A model generated the notes under the pieces. That model was not told the origin of the DNA and searched no databases. It was given only the letters and a program-made list of their open reading frames with translations. Position numbers and translations under genes: made by a program. A DNA stretch of 64,000 nt from Pseudopyrenochaeta lycopersici (lineage: Eukaryota > Ascomycota > Dothideomycetes > Pleosporales > Pseudopyrenochaetaceae), in the NCBI GenBank assembly GCA_003313425.1, contig NHZP01000015.1, positions 62,001 to 126,000 on the forward strand. The letters are read 5' to 3'. Position 1 is the stretch's first letter, and every line of letters starts with the position of its first letter. Positions 12,802-22,599 of the stretch are shown one piece after another.

Positions 12802-13336
12802 TGTGCAGGAACAGAGGCCTCAGCCAACTTCTCCCTGTCGATGGTAGCCTTGAGCACACTGAACACAGCTAGGTAGTCATCCCATCAAGGATGAGATGAG
12901 AGGTAGGAGGTAGGTAAACAAGGATGAACAATAATGGGGGGGGCCGGGTAAATAACTGTAGTAGCCGTATCTGTCTGTCTGTCTGTACTGTCTTAATTAC
13001 TTCTGGATGTTCCTTAGATATTCCCCCTAGATAGTGGAACTACTTGGATTCCTGGATGGTTCCTTCGATAGTTGTCTAGATGATTCCTTCAATAGTGGAT
13101 GCTTGGATTCCTGGATCGTTTTTTCGATGTTCCCTTGCTTTCCTCCGCCTGCCTGCCTCCTTATATCCTTATTTTTCTGCTAATCTCGCTTAATTGCCTT
13201 AAAGTCTGAGCTGTTGTGGACTAAGCTGATGTGGCCTGAGCTGCTGCATCTGAACTGCTGCATCTGAACTGCTGCATCTAACTAGCTGAGATGCCCTTAG
13301 TGGCCAGGTGACCAGGTCACCAAGTGCATCGGCACA
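12802..13336. repeat. Solo LTR, about 535 bp, not RIP-mutated
   Basis: Begins TGTGCAGGAAC and ends ATCGGCACA, so the ends are TG...CA with a short inverted repeat. It is flanked by CTAT (12798-12801 and 13337-13340), or by ACTAT if the LTR is taken to end one base earlier. Unlike the surrounding copy A, it keeps normal CpA/TpG content. It contains two adjacent ~15-bp repeats (CTGCATCTGAACTG) near 13245-13285, a TCTG tetranucleotide run near 12970 and a G8 run near 12935. No internal domain is left, so it is the product of LTR-LTR recombination or part of a longer unknown element. Confidence 0.7.
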
Positions 13337-14066
13337 CTATCTATAGAGGAGATAGTATATAGATAACTATTAATATTAATAGAATATATTTAAGATAAAA
13401 TAGGACTAAGCCTATTACCTAAAAGCCTCTAAAGATATTTAAGGCTAAGAAAATAGTTATATATATATAGATATATGTAGAGAAATTTATTCTTATTAAT
13501 AAACTATACTTATTAGCGCGTAAACCTATCTATTACTTATCTATACGCTATTTTAAGAAGTAAAAAGTAACTAATATTAAGAGGCTATAGCTTATAAGAT
13601 ATATAAGGAGGTATATAAAAGGTAATAATATTCGTTTCTATATAGTAAGTATTAAACGTAAGCGTTATATAGCTACTATAGCTATCTAGTATAAAAAAGT
13701 AATAGCCTCTAATTATACGTAAGGCTGTAAGGACGTTAAAATACTTTAACTAGGTAAGACTAAGGTTATTAGTTATCTATTTATTATTACTTATACTAAT
13801 ACTCTAGTTACTAGGTAGCTTAAGCTTAAGACTATACTATAACGCCTAGTAGACCTTACTCTTAAGGATAATAAAGGTAGTATAAAGCCTATAGTACTTA
13901 TATACTTAATTATTATTATCTAGTTATAGTTACTAAGCTATATAATAGTAACTTATCTAATAGTATTAGAGCTAGTAACTACTTTTAATATTAAAGTAAT
14001 ACTTATTATAAACTTAGTCTTATTAAAGTTATACGTATTCTTATCTAATACTTTATATATCTAAAT

Positions 14067-14538
14067 AGGGTAGCAAATAGGTTACGGGTACCCGCTATGG
14101 GTATAGGTTGGGTATAGGGTTATAGATAAGTAGGTTGGGTTTGGGGTTGAGTCGCACGGACCATAGGTATAGGTTGGGGTTGGGTCGCACGGACTCTAGG
14201 TTGGGTTAAGGCTAAGGTTATGCACGTATAGGTTTAGGTTTGGTTACGGGTACCCACTAGGGTTGCTTAGTAATCATAATAATTTACTATAATTAGTAGC
14301 ATAACTAGCTATTTTAGATACATATTAGTTAGTATTAGACTTAATATAAAAAAGACGTGATTAGTCAGACCCAGACGTACCCGAGGCTAATAACCCTAAC
14401 CCTAACCTTAACCTATTCACAGTAACCTCAACCTATACCTATTACTAGCGTATAAAGATTGGGTATAGAGCTGGGTTGGGTACGGGTCTTATGTAATCAA
14501 ACCCAACCCAACCTATACCTATACCTATTTGCTACCCT
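14067..14538. mobile_element. Small TIR element (MITE-like), 472 bp
   Basis: Ends AGGGTAGCAAATAGGT and its inverted complement, flanked by an identical 10-bp direct repeat ATATCTAAAT (14057-14066 and 14539-14548). The interior holds repeated GGGTTGGGTATAGG-like strings and two copies of GTCGCACGGAC. It is much less RIP-mutated than the element it sits in. No coding capacity. A related string occurs at 15757-15915. Superfamily uncertain: the duplication length would suit a MULE-like element, or an 8-bp hAT duplication extended by chance. Confidence 0.7.
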
Positions 14539-15604
14539 ATATCTAAATTATATCCTTTATAAGGCTATATTAGCTATTTATCTTTATAAGATTCTTATAT
14601 TTTACGTACTGTAAGTAGAATTTATAGTTCTACTTTATTTAAAGCTCTAACTAAGCCCTAACAAAATAAGAGACTTAGTTTTTACTAAGAAGAGATAGAG
14701 AAGGCTACTAGCCTTGTGTAGTAAGAAGAGCATCTCTTATCTAACGTACGTTAATAATATAAGGTAAAAAGCCTTATTAATTAAGCTCTAGTATCTATTA
14801 AATAAGGCTCTATTCCTTAGTAAGCGTTAGCTTATATTTCTATGCGTTAGTAGTAAGTTAAGGCTAATAGCCTTTAAGGCGCTGTTATAGCGTTATTTAA
14901 GGGACACTAAATAGGTGCATAGCCCTACGCACACTTTTAATTTATTATAAATTAATTACTTAAGAAGTAAGAAGGACTTAGCCCTCCTTTTAAGCTACTA
15001 GAGGCTGTTGTTACGTAGCTATTTAAGTTGTTGTGTGGGTAAGCGCGTTGGTGTTGATGAGGTGGCCTACTAACTGGTGTTGCCCACTGACTGGTAGAAC
15101 ACGTTAGGCTGATCGTTTTGTTAACTGGCACAGCATCCATGCTATCTCTCAATATGCAGTTAGCATGGATAACAACCGCCACAAGGCTAATTCCTTTAAC
15201 AAGTATAGCCTCTATTTTAAGCTTTTAGATAATAAGATAAAGTAATATAAGATAGAAGCTTAGTATACGTATAATATGGATGAAAAGGGGTTCCTATTAA
15301 GAGTAATAGGCAGGTTAAAGAGGATATTTAGTAAGGCTGTAATAGTGCAGAGCCCCACTACGCCAAATAGCCAAAAGTACATCAATACTAGCACAACGGC
15401 TAGTACCAGGCTCTGTACCTAATATATAGGCAAGCTGTAAGGTCGCCCTCCTTACAAAGACCTTATATAAGCGGGGAAACTATAGATCCTTTATCTAGGG
15501 TAGTAATAGAGAGTAGATTACCTTAATAGCCTGCATCTACGCGGATAGGTTATCCTTAGAGCCTGCCCTAACATTTCAATCAGCCTAGGCTGGTCAGTGG
15601 GTAT

Positions 15605-15756
15605 TGTCACGGACCACCTACGCAGGAATCTGTACGTACGTTTCCGCTGCACTAAGCAAAAGACTAGGACGTGAAGTCAACGACTTCACGCGGTTCTCGC
15701 ATACATATACCAGACAGAACTCAGGATCACCTGACAGACAGCGCTGCCCCGTGACA
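15605..15756. repeat. Short solo LTR, 152 bp, with 5-bp target duplication
   Basis: Begins TGTCACGGACC and ends CCCCGTGACA, flanked by GGTAT on both sides (15600-15604 and 15757-15761). The inverted ends TGTCACGG/CCGTGACA resemble those of the gypsy LTR at 4855 but the interior is different. It interrupts the Fot1/pogo transposase remnant. An internal hairpin GTGAAGTCAACGACTTCAC is visible at 15671-15689. Confidence 0.75.
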
Positions 15757-15935
15757 GGTATACCCCAACCCTAAGTGTGTTAGGGTTGGGTTAGGGTCGC
15801 ACAGACCTTGGGTTGGGGTTGGGTTGGGTTAGGGTCACGTGGACCTTGGGTTAGGTTAGGGTTGGGGTGGTAGGAGCTTAGGTATAGGTTAGGTTGGGGT
15901 TGGATCAGACTAAATACGGAAAACTAGAGAAGACA
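15757..15935. repeat. GGGTTGGGTT-rich repeat fragment related to the MITE at 14067
   Basis: About 170 bases of GGGTTGGGTTAGGG-like strings with GTCGCACAGACC and GTCACGTGGACC spacers, the same composition and spacer motif as the interior of 14067-14538. No clear ends. Probably a truncated copy of the same family. Confidence 0.5.
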
Positions 15936-16116
15936 GGCGAACGCTGTTCTCAGCTACCCACTTCGCTGCCTTCCTCAAATTAGCAAGTGTGCATTTTTCC
16001 GACCTGATAGGCCGGCCGTTCGATTTTGTCAAGGCGTCGAGGATGCATAATCCTGTAGCACTGGAGCTCAATGAACATATATTAAACTTCCTTAGACAGG
16101 TTACATCGTCCCGCTA

Positions 16117-16510
16117 GCTAACTAAGTTTGCAGCCCTAATAATCGCATCTGCCCTTTTTCTCAACAGCCACCCTCCTAGAGCACATGGCAAGTAGCATTA
16201 TGCTATGAGACACAAGTCTACCGCTAATAGTACTGCAGCCTTTGATCCTCAAACTATTTTTAGGGCACTCTACAAAAATATCTTCAAGGAGGGGAATTAT
16301 GCTTAAGTCATTGCATTCGATCAAACCAACAACTTTATCCTGAGGAGCGGCCTCATCGACCTAATCAAACAAGATTTCGTCCGCTACTTTAACGTTCATA
16401 CCTCTTGTAAAGCAAAGTCGGCAGCGGATATCCATAGCGATAACCTGACCTGCTTCCAGGATAGATGGTGTGACATCAAGAGCACTAATACATACTTGTG
16501 TTGCCTACAA
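16117..16510 (-). pseudogene. Unrecognised protein-coding relic
   Basis: One minus-strand frame is readable for ~130 codons with only two or three stops, including LDVTPSILEAGQVIAMDIRC, CLFTRGMNVKVADEILFD and LVSHSIMLLAMCSRRVAVEK. It has no recognisable domain, start or intron. It lies between repeat fragments and is probably a decayed host or element gene. The flanking stretch 15935-16116 shows nothing. Confidence 0.35.
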
Positions 16511-16568
16511 CAAAGGCTACAGTACGGTTCGCGTATTATACCTGGTCTAATTACACCTTATAGATAGC

Positions 16569-16741
16569 TGTCACGAGAGGCTACGAGTAGGGATTTCAAC
16601 GCTTAACTAGGTAGCTTGATTATTATACTATGTACAATCTCAGGTGGAATACAAGACGTTGCGTAAAGAAGAGAAGAGAACAGAAACTCAGGTGCAGAAG
16701 AATACTCAGGGGCTAGGTCTGTGCTCAAGCTCAAGCCTCGA
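16569..16741 (-). repeat. Truncated, inverted LTR of the 4855-10387 gypsy family
   Basis: Reads TGTCACGAGAGGCTACGAG on the plus strand, the reverse complement of the LTR end, and can be followed for ~170 bases, including AACAGAAACTCAGGTGCAGA. It breaks off near 16741, about 50 bases short of the LTR start. It is less RIP-mutated than the two LTRs of the full element, so it shows the ancestral sequence. Confidence 0.85.
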
Positions 16742-17065
16742 GCGTGCTAGTGTCAGATTCAAGGACTATTTGGCTTGATCTTTGGCGAATTTTGATGATG
16801 AACGTGATTGATTGTGTGTTCTCTATTTTCTGCCTTTTGTATGCCCCTCTACCAAGTGGTTACACCCGAGAGTTTGTGCTACCATCTAGGATCTTGCAAC
16901 TTGGAAATCCACACGTGACATCTAACACCCTATCGGGCCTTACATCTGACACACCCCCTCAGCTTGGACGACTGTATAAGCTAGATAATGTAAGCCTTGG
17001 TGGGTGCACAAAGAAATTGTTTATAGAAGTGCATTTTATGTTAATTGTCAGTTTGAGATGTATTA

Positions 17066-17312
17066 GTATGAGTACCCTAATAATGTGGCACATGTGATGC
17101 AATTCTCAATAGACTTGAAACTATCTTTATTTTGAGTTTTTTTTTCCCTCTTCTACAGAGTGCAACCTGCTCCTTTATATCTACGGCCTCAACTTCAGCT
17201 CTTCAGTCTAGCCGACGGTGAATCCGATATTCTCGGTCTCACCGAAAGTCTAAAGTTTCGGTCTCTCCAATCAGATATCACCGTACTTTCTAGACCTATC
17301 AACAAGATGGAG
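17066..17312 (+). repeat. Dispersed exon-like module, copy 1 of 3
   Basis: About 220 bases shared with 26381-26612 and 45371-45580 (both minus strand). All three contain CAATAGACTT-like sequence, a pyrimidine tract ending in an intron-like acceptor, then a frame in which the copies agree on a protein of the type YGLNFSSS, PTVNPIF, FGLS, ISPYFLDLS. Agreement at the amino-acid level across frameshifts and RIP stops shows it was coding. In copy 2 it follows the membrane-protein pseudogene directly, so it may be that family's last exon. Function unknown. Confidence 0.6.
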
Positions 17313-17381
17313 GGTGGCCTGCAGCTATATGTTCATGAGAGATTACTAATTCTTAAATCATGTGATCAATACTGGCTTACA

Positions 17382-17731
17382 GTATTCTAACAGCGTGCTC
17401 ACTAACAGATGGTTTCCAACAGCTGAACACAACAAGCTTCATACACGATGTTATCCCAGGTGCAGACTTCCTCAAGCGCCGCGACATCCTCCAAGTCATC
17501 AAGAGCGCAGCTAAGAGCATTGCGAGTAGCGCGACAACGGCGGTTCCCGGTGCCTTAAGCAACGCTAAGAGCGCTATAGATGCTGTTGCAACTGTAGCCC
17601 CAGAGGCCGCTAGCCGGGTTAAAAGCGCCGCAGGCTCTCTCGCTACTCCCATTCGAGAAATAGATGAGCATATCCCGAAAAACTACTCAATAGGCACGCG
17701 GCAAGTGTGTGTCGGAGGAGTAGAGCATTGA
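17382..17731 (+). pseudogene. Fragment of a dispersed membrane-protein family, copy 1
   Basis: An open frame of ~111 codons (from 17396) gives a soluble, Ala/Ser-rich segment: CSLTDGFQQLNTTSFIHD, then an amphipathic stretch and IPKNYSIGTRQVCV. It matches the minus-strand pseudogene 26617-27554 segment by segment, but lacks that copy's N-terminal membrane anchor and C-terminal membrane helices and diverges at about 17715. Not RIP-mutated in this stretch. It looks like a rearranged partial duplicate sitting downstream of its own exon module. A short run of possible acceptor sites (TTCTAACAG, CTAACAG) precedes it. Confidence 0.55.
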
Positions 17732-17734
17732 GCC

Positions 17735-18019
17735 GTGCAATCGCTTCTTGGTCGACCTCGCTCTACTTCCAAGGCGGCTAATGTGATTGGTCGACATCGT
17801 GACGGCAACATGGTGAAGAAATCAAAGTGTTATCACTTAGCACTATACCCTGAAGGTCGATTGAACCATATCGGCTTCGGCACCTCTCATGTTGTAGTGT
17901 CCACAGATCACTGGTGTAGCCTTCTATCGCTGATACGTACTCAAGGCAGGCAGCCAGGGGCAGAGACACAAGGGACGATGCCATCGACATCTACAAGCAT
18001 ACATAGCTTGTTAGCGTAG
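17735..18019 (+). other. Open frame of unknown meaning (94 codons)
   Basis: Open from 17735 to 18019 with no recognisable domain and an overlapping 70-codon frame on the other strand. Coding bias is ambiguous. It may be a short relic or chance. Nothing further is visible to about 18070. Confidence 0.2.
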
Positions 18020-18076
18020 TCGCATTGGTGGAATGTAGTACGTACCAGAGGAGACAGTATCTTGGTGAAAGACACG

Positions 18077-18600
18077 TTAAGGGTTTATGGCTGTCTTAAC
18101 CCTACGATGCGATAAAAATAGATTGGACCTAATTTGGGTCACTTTTGATTTGGGCCCTTTTTTAATTTGGGCTCCCTTTATCTTTCGGGCCCTTTCTATT
18201 TTAGAATCACTTATTTGTAGCGCCTTCTTTGGAGCCCAAAACACGTCCCCGCCGACGTTGAGCCCATTTCGTTGACATTTGACCCTAGACCTGAGGTGTT
18301 CTAGCGACTCCCTTCCGAAAGACCACCTGCGCTTCCACACTAACGAGCTCGGCGGCAGTGGGATGGCGACTTGATCACCAGCAAGGGATATAGTTTGTCC
18401 TTAGCAAGAGTTGGTTTTTAAATAGGTGTGAGAAGCGAGGGCCCACAAGAGCATCTCCATCTAGTAGCGACCTACATAGGGACCCAATACCAAGGAGGTC
18501 ACCTTTAAAGACTTGGTTGATGGTACCGGTGTCGGCGAGGATGGCTACAAGAAGATAAGGTTCTGCGCAGAGCAAGCGATACGCGATCGCCTGCGGTAAT
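18077..18600 (-). other. Relic region with minus-strand reading frames
   Basis: Minus-strand frames at 18375-18575 (ending YIPCW) and 18077-18340 read like decayed coding sequence (for example LLCAEPYLLVAILADTGTIN), but no family is recognised. At 18130-18240 short TTTGGGC-type units recur. A possible inverted repeat joins GTTGAGCCCA at 18257 with its complement near 19115, which could bound the following transposase fragment. Confidence 0.25.
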
Positions 18601-19110
18601 TATATCTAGGTCGGTTTAAAGCTACTCACTCATAGGCAGCAATAGGATATAACTTCAAGAGTAACCTCTACTTTTATAAAGTACGAAGTAATAAGAATAG
18701 GAAGCTATCCCTTACTACTTATTAGAATCAGATTCTTGAGCCTATTATTAAGCTATGGCTTAATCACAGAGATAGGTTCATTCTTATGGAGGATAATAAC
18801 TCTAGTCATAGAGGCAAGTTAGCTCATAATATAGTAGCTAAGTAGAAGCAGAAGCATAAGCATAAGCATAAGCTAGACTACTTCTTCAATTGTCCTAATT
18901 CACTAGACCTAGCTCCTATTAAGAACCGTTAGTAACCACCAAAGCAACACCTTAAGAAGTATCCCTATTGGGATGAGTTTGAAATAAGAGAGCTAGCTTA
19001 TGAGGGCTGGTAGCTAGTTTCATAAGACTTTATAAATGAGAGAGTTCATAGTATGCTAACAAGGCTTTAAGAATGTATTAATATGGAGGGTAGAATGACT
19101 GGGTATTGAC
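18600..19110 (+). pseudogene. Tc1/mariner-like DDE transposase, C-terminal fragment
   Basis: Plus-strand frame with IMEDNNSSH at about 18785 (second catalytic Asp, usual form EDNAPSH), NCPNSLDLAPIKN at 18890-18930 (the third acidic residue, normally Glu of PIE, is now Lys), and downstream WDEFEIRELAYEGW and ECINMEGRMTGY before TGA at about 19108. Stops are TAG/TAA at Gln/Trp positions. A short GCATAA-type repeat at 18848-18870 adds His-Lys residues. The N-terminal half is not recognisable. It differs from the Tc1 fragment at 1-380, so this is a separate family. Confidence 0.65.
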
Positions 19111-19479
19111 TAAATTGGGCTCAACGCCATGAATCCCTATGTATATAACTATATTATGCTACCTAGCAGCCTCATTTCGACTATTATTAGCCTATTATGC
19201 CTATAATTCATTGTTTTGGTGGTGATTTAGGTAGTGTTGGGGAACGCGGGGCATCCTCGGTTATTTTGCAGTGCGGTTTATTTTGCTTTCCGCGTGGGTG
19301 GCTTGCACAACCGGTATCGGGATTCCTCCAACACCCGTGTTTTCTGCGCACAGACATCCGCTTTAACTTAGGTGTCTTTGATTTCCACAGGCTATTAGCC
19401 TTATTAGCCACAAGTTTCTTAGAGCAACTTACCCCTCACGAAAGCCTTAACTGCCACAAAGTGCCGCTCCCTATTTGCA

Positions 19480-20379
19480 ACTTCTCGGCTCACAACCCTG
19501 GTTGGCATTGAGAACATGGCCACAACTAGTAACGGCATCATGGCTACTGACTACAACCCCGCCACTACAGGCTTTAACAATATGGTCATGGCAGACTATA
19601 GCGGCAAGACTAGGGCTGGCTTCGAGGCCCGTCTTTTCTCTACTCTTGCAGATATCTTGCTTCTAATTTAGCTTCTTCAGCGCTCTCCCCAGTATCTGCT
19701 TTAAGTGCTTTCCTATTAATGCCAAAGATTACAGTTTAGCCAACGAGGTTAAGCGTGTAAGGGCCGCAGCGTAGTCTTCGATGGGTACCATTAAAGTAGT
19801 AGTGTTTTGCGAGGATGTTGACAGCAACGTTATTAGAGCCAATATTGTCGAGTACAAAATAGCCAACCTGCCTAGACTCGATCCCGAACTTCTGGATTAC
19901 GTCATTAACAACCTCACCAAGCCTCTCGCCCGTGTGAGCACCGGCTAGCTGTGGTAACGCAATAGGATATTCGTGTTATTGCCATCGTCATCAAGATAGT
20001 GTATATGGACGCCAAGAAACGCTTTCTTGCCACCTTTTGCCGTCCAGCCGTCAAAGGTAAAGTGGAATAGTAAGCGCGCACATAAGAGATGTCGGCGTAC
20101 GGTAGTAAGGAGTAGATCGTATTGTGTCACTACAAAACGCGTAACTAACTGGTAGTTCTTCCAAATCGCGGCTGCGGCTTCAGGGTGAGCAGCAGTAATT
20201 ATCTCTTTAAACGCAGAAGTCTCGAATTCGCGTAACAGATGGTTATTTCGAAGGAGCTAGATGACGGCTTTCATCCGAAAAGACTGTACGTTAAAGTGGC
20301 CAATCTCATTGGCTATCTCCTGAGAGACCTTAACCCCCCCTTCAATAAGGCCCCGTAAGGTTTGTTGACCGGATTCCAT
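19480..20379 (-). pseudogene. hAT transposase, second family, degraded
   Basis: Starts at ATG 20379 (MESGQQTLRGLIEGG) and continues through VSQEIANEIGHFNVQ, the catalytic block LLFHFTFDGWTAKGGKKAFL (about 20000-20060), LGVHIHYLDDDGNN, and VLDNIGSNNVAVNILAK (second acidic block, about 19790-19850), then GINRKALKADTGES. It has a few stops and frameshifts and lacks the C-terminal dimerisation domain. GC content is near that of the neighbouring host gene, so decay here is by indels as well as RIP. A related N-terminal fragment is at 42790-42920. Termini of this element were not found. Confidence 0.75.
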
Positions 20380-21381
20380 CTTGACAGTAACTTAGTTCAG
20401 CTCCAGGCGTTCGTAATCAACTGCCGCAAGTAGCAAGTAAGGTCTCATCTTTATAGGGCTCCCTATACAAATGTAAGACTTAATAGGCTCTATAAGCAGT
20501 ATGAGCTTGAAAAATAGAAAAGCTGCTCTAACTGGGCTGCCCTAGGTAAAAGGAGCGCCTCGCGCATGGTATTAGGTAAGATCTCTAGTAACTCTGTTCA
20601 AAATAAGATACCTAAGAGGACTAAGTTTGGCTGCTTTTACTGCTAAATTCCACTGTGTAGAGCCCAGTGCTGGTCTGATCATTTGAACGAGGTGAATAGG
20701 CAATCTCGGTATCTGTAAATACATCGCAATATATTCAACCTTGCCCATTTTGGCAGCCCCGCTCATTCAAATTATATCCGGAAAATGCCGCCCCATGTCA
20801 CCGCGGAGACACCGATTGGCTGCTTAACTGAAGGCAAAAGCCGGCAGCGCATGGGATAAGGCCTCGTGTCTGCAGGGCAGTTCTAGCGTCATGCGCGTCT
20901 TTATTGGTGACGCACTCCTAGAAGCACGTGTAGAGAAGGCTCGCAGAAGGATCGGCAAAGAAGTTCGGTGGGGAATTCAAAGGAGCAGTCGTTTGTTGCC
21001 ATCGTCTTCTATGCTTGCTGCGTCTTGTTAAGTGGCTGCCATATATAGCAGGACTTTGTTCAGCAACAGCTCAGCTTTAATTTCAAGCAATAGGTCGTTC
21101 GTATTCCTGCGCGTGTTTAACTTTGTATTTGCCGAGATCTTACCGGAATATCGCATAACTAGCTCGTAATCAGGCCTCTATCTTGTACTTTAGCCTCGTA
21201 GTGACCTTCCTCTCTCGTCTTACGTAGGGTCTTAAAAGCCACAGGCCGCGGCCAAAGGAATAAGCTCATAGCCTAGACGAGTGAGCATCGTACTCGCCAA
21301 TTCTCAAGCAAGCGTCTGGCCACTTGTTCTAGCAAGTTGAATGAGTGTTCTTTATATGACTCACCACAGCATCAGCATTTC
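20380..21381. other. Intergenic, no gene recognised
   Basis: Balanced composition up to the promoter of the secreted-protein gene. A minus-strand open frame at 20572-20766 has no recognisable content. The last ~300 bases are a plausible 5' regulatory region for 21531. Confidence 0.4.
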
Positions 21382-21388
21382 TATATAA
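21382..21388 (+). promoter_or_regulatory. TATA box of the secreted-protein gene
   Basis: TATATAA within TTTCTATATAAGAGG, 143 bases upstream of the ATG at 21531, followed by C/A-rich leader sequence (CATCAACAAGCACTC) typical of filamentous-fungal 5' UTRs. Confidence 0.55.
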
Positions 21389-21530
21389 GAGGTCGAGTTT
21401 CCCCCTTCAAGTCGTTAGACGCTAGGTCATTAACATCAACAAGCACTCGATCTCCTCGTGCAAGAGTATTCACTATCCAAATTCAGTTCCATCACTTGTT
21501 AAATTTCAAGTTCTTCGCAACATTTCTCAA

Positions 21531-22016
21531 ATGAAGACATCAACACTGCTCCTCTTTGCTGTCAACTACCTTGGCTTGGCCTCCGCTGCGTCTATCGCCA
21601 ACCCTGACGACAGTTTGCACGCTATAGAGAAGCGAGCTTGCTTCAAGACTGGAGCGAACTTTGGTAACGATCAAAGCACTGCCTTAAGCGTAGCCTGGAC
21701 AGCCTGCAACAATGACTTCAGCGGCAGATACAACAAGCGCGAAACCCGTGTCAAATGCTACAACCTCAGCAGTAATAAGCAGGTGAAGCTCACCGTTGGC
21801 CTTACAGGCCCTAATGCTGGTTCGACGCGCGCAATTGATGAGCGCGAGTGCTACGACGGCCTTAGCAGTGAGATCTTCAACTGCGGCAAGGGAGGTGATA
21901 CAACCTACGGGAATTGGCGCTATAGGTAAGTACTTTTGTATTGTTCCTACGTTATACAACTCTTTATTAACGTAACTGACCATTTTAGGGCTGATCCTAA
22001 CGAGGGGAGGTGCTAG
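21531..22016 (+). CDS. Small secreted cysteine-rich protein, candidate effector, Y3-like
   Basis: Two exons, 21531-21925 and 21989-22016, with a 63-bp intron (GTAAGT donor, TAACTGAC branch region, TTTTAG acceptor), giving 140 residues. Splicing replaces the unspliced stop by the ending RADPNEGRC. Residues 1-20 form a signal peptide (hydrophobic LLLFAVNYLGLASA); a dibasic KR before ACFKTG suggests removal of a short pro-segment by a Kex2-type protease. The mature part has six Cys and the blocks ECYDGLSSEI, NCGKGG and YGNWRYRADPNEGRC, which resemble the fungal glycan-binding Y3-like fold (recalled, tentative). No RIP lesions. It sits between hAT and HET relics, a usual setting for effector genes. 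It would act outside the cell. Confidence 0.8.
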
Positions 22017-22104
22017 TGTCACTAAGTGCCATTGGCCCGTACGCTTTTGACTATGACTAAATACGCATAGCGTCTACGCACTCGTGGTTGCAAATGCCCT
22101 ATTA

Positions 22105-22590
22105 TATGTTGCTATGGGTGTATGGAGTAAGAGGTCGTTGAATGCATCTTTCGAGCTTATAGATCTCGTCCATTAGACGTCTAAACGCGCTCGCCGCACC
22201 TTCGCTATAGGCTAGCGCTATCTCAACACTAAAGATGCCTGATAACGAATACCACGCATCTTCGTCCCGTTTGGTCTCCCTGTCGCCTTTCCACCGCAGC
22301 CGCTCGTTGACGTCGAACTGGGAAAGAGGAGCTCCGTCGAGCACTTGGTATGGGATACTAGTAATTTTGTGGATCAATGACTTTAGCGATATTTTGTCAC
22401 AAAGCTTTTGACATTCCTGGGAGAAGAACTCGACTATGCTCGGGGCAAGAAGCTCCTGCAGCGTCTAACCACGCATGAACCATCGACTTAACCTGAAAGC
22501 AGGCTCCCAAGTGAACTTGGTAAGCATACTGCTGGCTTTCCGCTTCTTTGTTGACACGTCTGATAGGTACACATATCATTTCGTCGCGTT
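22105..22590 (-). pseudogene. HET-domain protein, central fragment
   Basis: The minus strand reads VYLSDVSTKKRK, then WEPAFRLSRWFMRGWTLQEL, LLAPSIVEFFS, and SIPYQVLDGAPLSQFDVNER followed by an RRKGDRE-type block and AWYSLSGIFSVEIALAY. This order is the core of fungal heterokaryon-incompatibility (HET) domains. A TAG replaces the Trp of RGWTLQEL. The N-terminal part is cut at about 22590 and the frame ends at 22105 after LERCIQRP, where a NACHT or other effector domain would normally follow. It is therefore a fragment of a self/non-self recognition gene, not functional. Confidence 0.8.
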
Positions 22591-22599
22591 TTGTTACCA

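Larger units (their letters stand above)
12247..15104 (+). mobile_element. 1.84-kb TA-inserting TIR element, copy A (with two internal insertions)
   Basis: Flanked by TA (12245-12246, 15105-15106) and bounded by ~50-bp inverted repeats starting ACGTGTTC(C/T)ACCAGT. Subtracting the solo LTR and the small TIR element inside leaves about 1837 bp, matching copies B (32124-33968, 1845 bp) and C (47335-57334, 1843 bp after subtraction). Orientation is opposite to B and C. The interior is RIP-degraded. One frame at about 13510-14060 is interrupted only by TAG/TAA and would be a basic protein, but no DDE signature is recognisable. TIR start and TA duplication place it near Tc1/mariner/pogo; whether it was autonomous is unknown. 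Confidence 0.8.
12098..15604 (+). pseudogene. Fot1/pogo-type transposase, split by a later element
   Basis: The N-terminal helix-turn-helix region is read at 12130-12244 (KELIQYIIQLTKRGLPPSKA, then IIRNFAS and IAKKDIRKN). It stops exactly at the TA where the element 12247-15104 begins and resumes at 15105 in the same frame with ADRFVNWHS. The catalytic core follows: YNMDEKGFLLRVIGRLKRIF near 15270-15320 with the first Asp, and a block resembling GNREWITLIACICADGSSLEP near 15500-15590. It ends at a solo LTR inserted at 15605; the DDE C-terminus is missing. Stops are CA-to-TA type plus a Trp-to-TAG at the insertion junction. Sequence from ~11990 may be its 5' flank. Confidence 0.8.

Noticed and set aside
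14390..14412. Telomere-like CCCTAA repeats
   Set aside because: Only two or three units, internal to a 472-bp TIR element; part of its G-rich interior, not a chromosome end.
21684..22022. 112-codon minus-strand frame opposite the secreted-protein gene
   Set aside because: No start context or domain, and the plus strand has signal peptide and intron.
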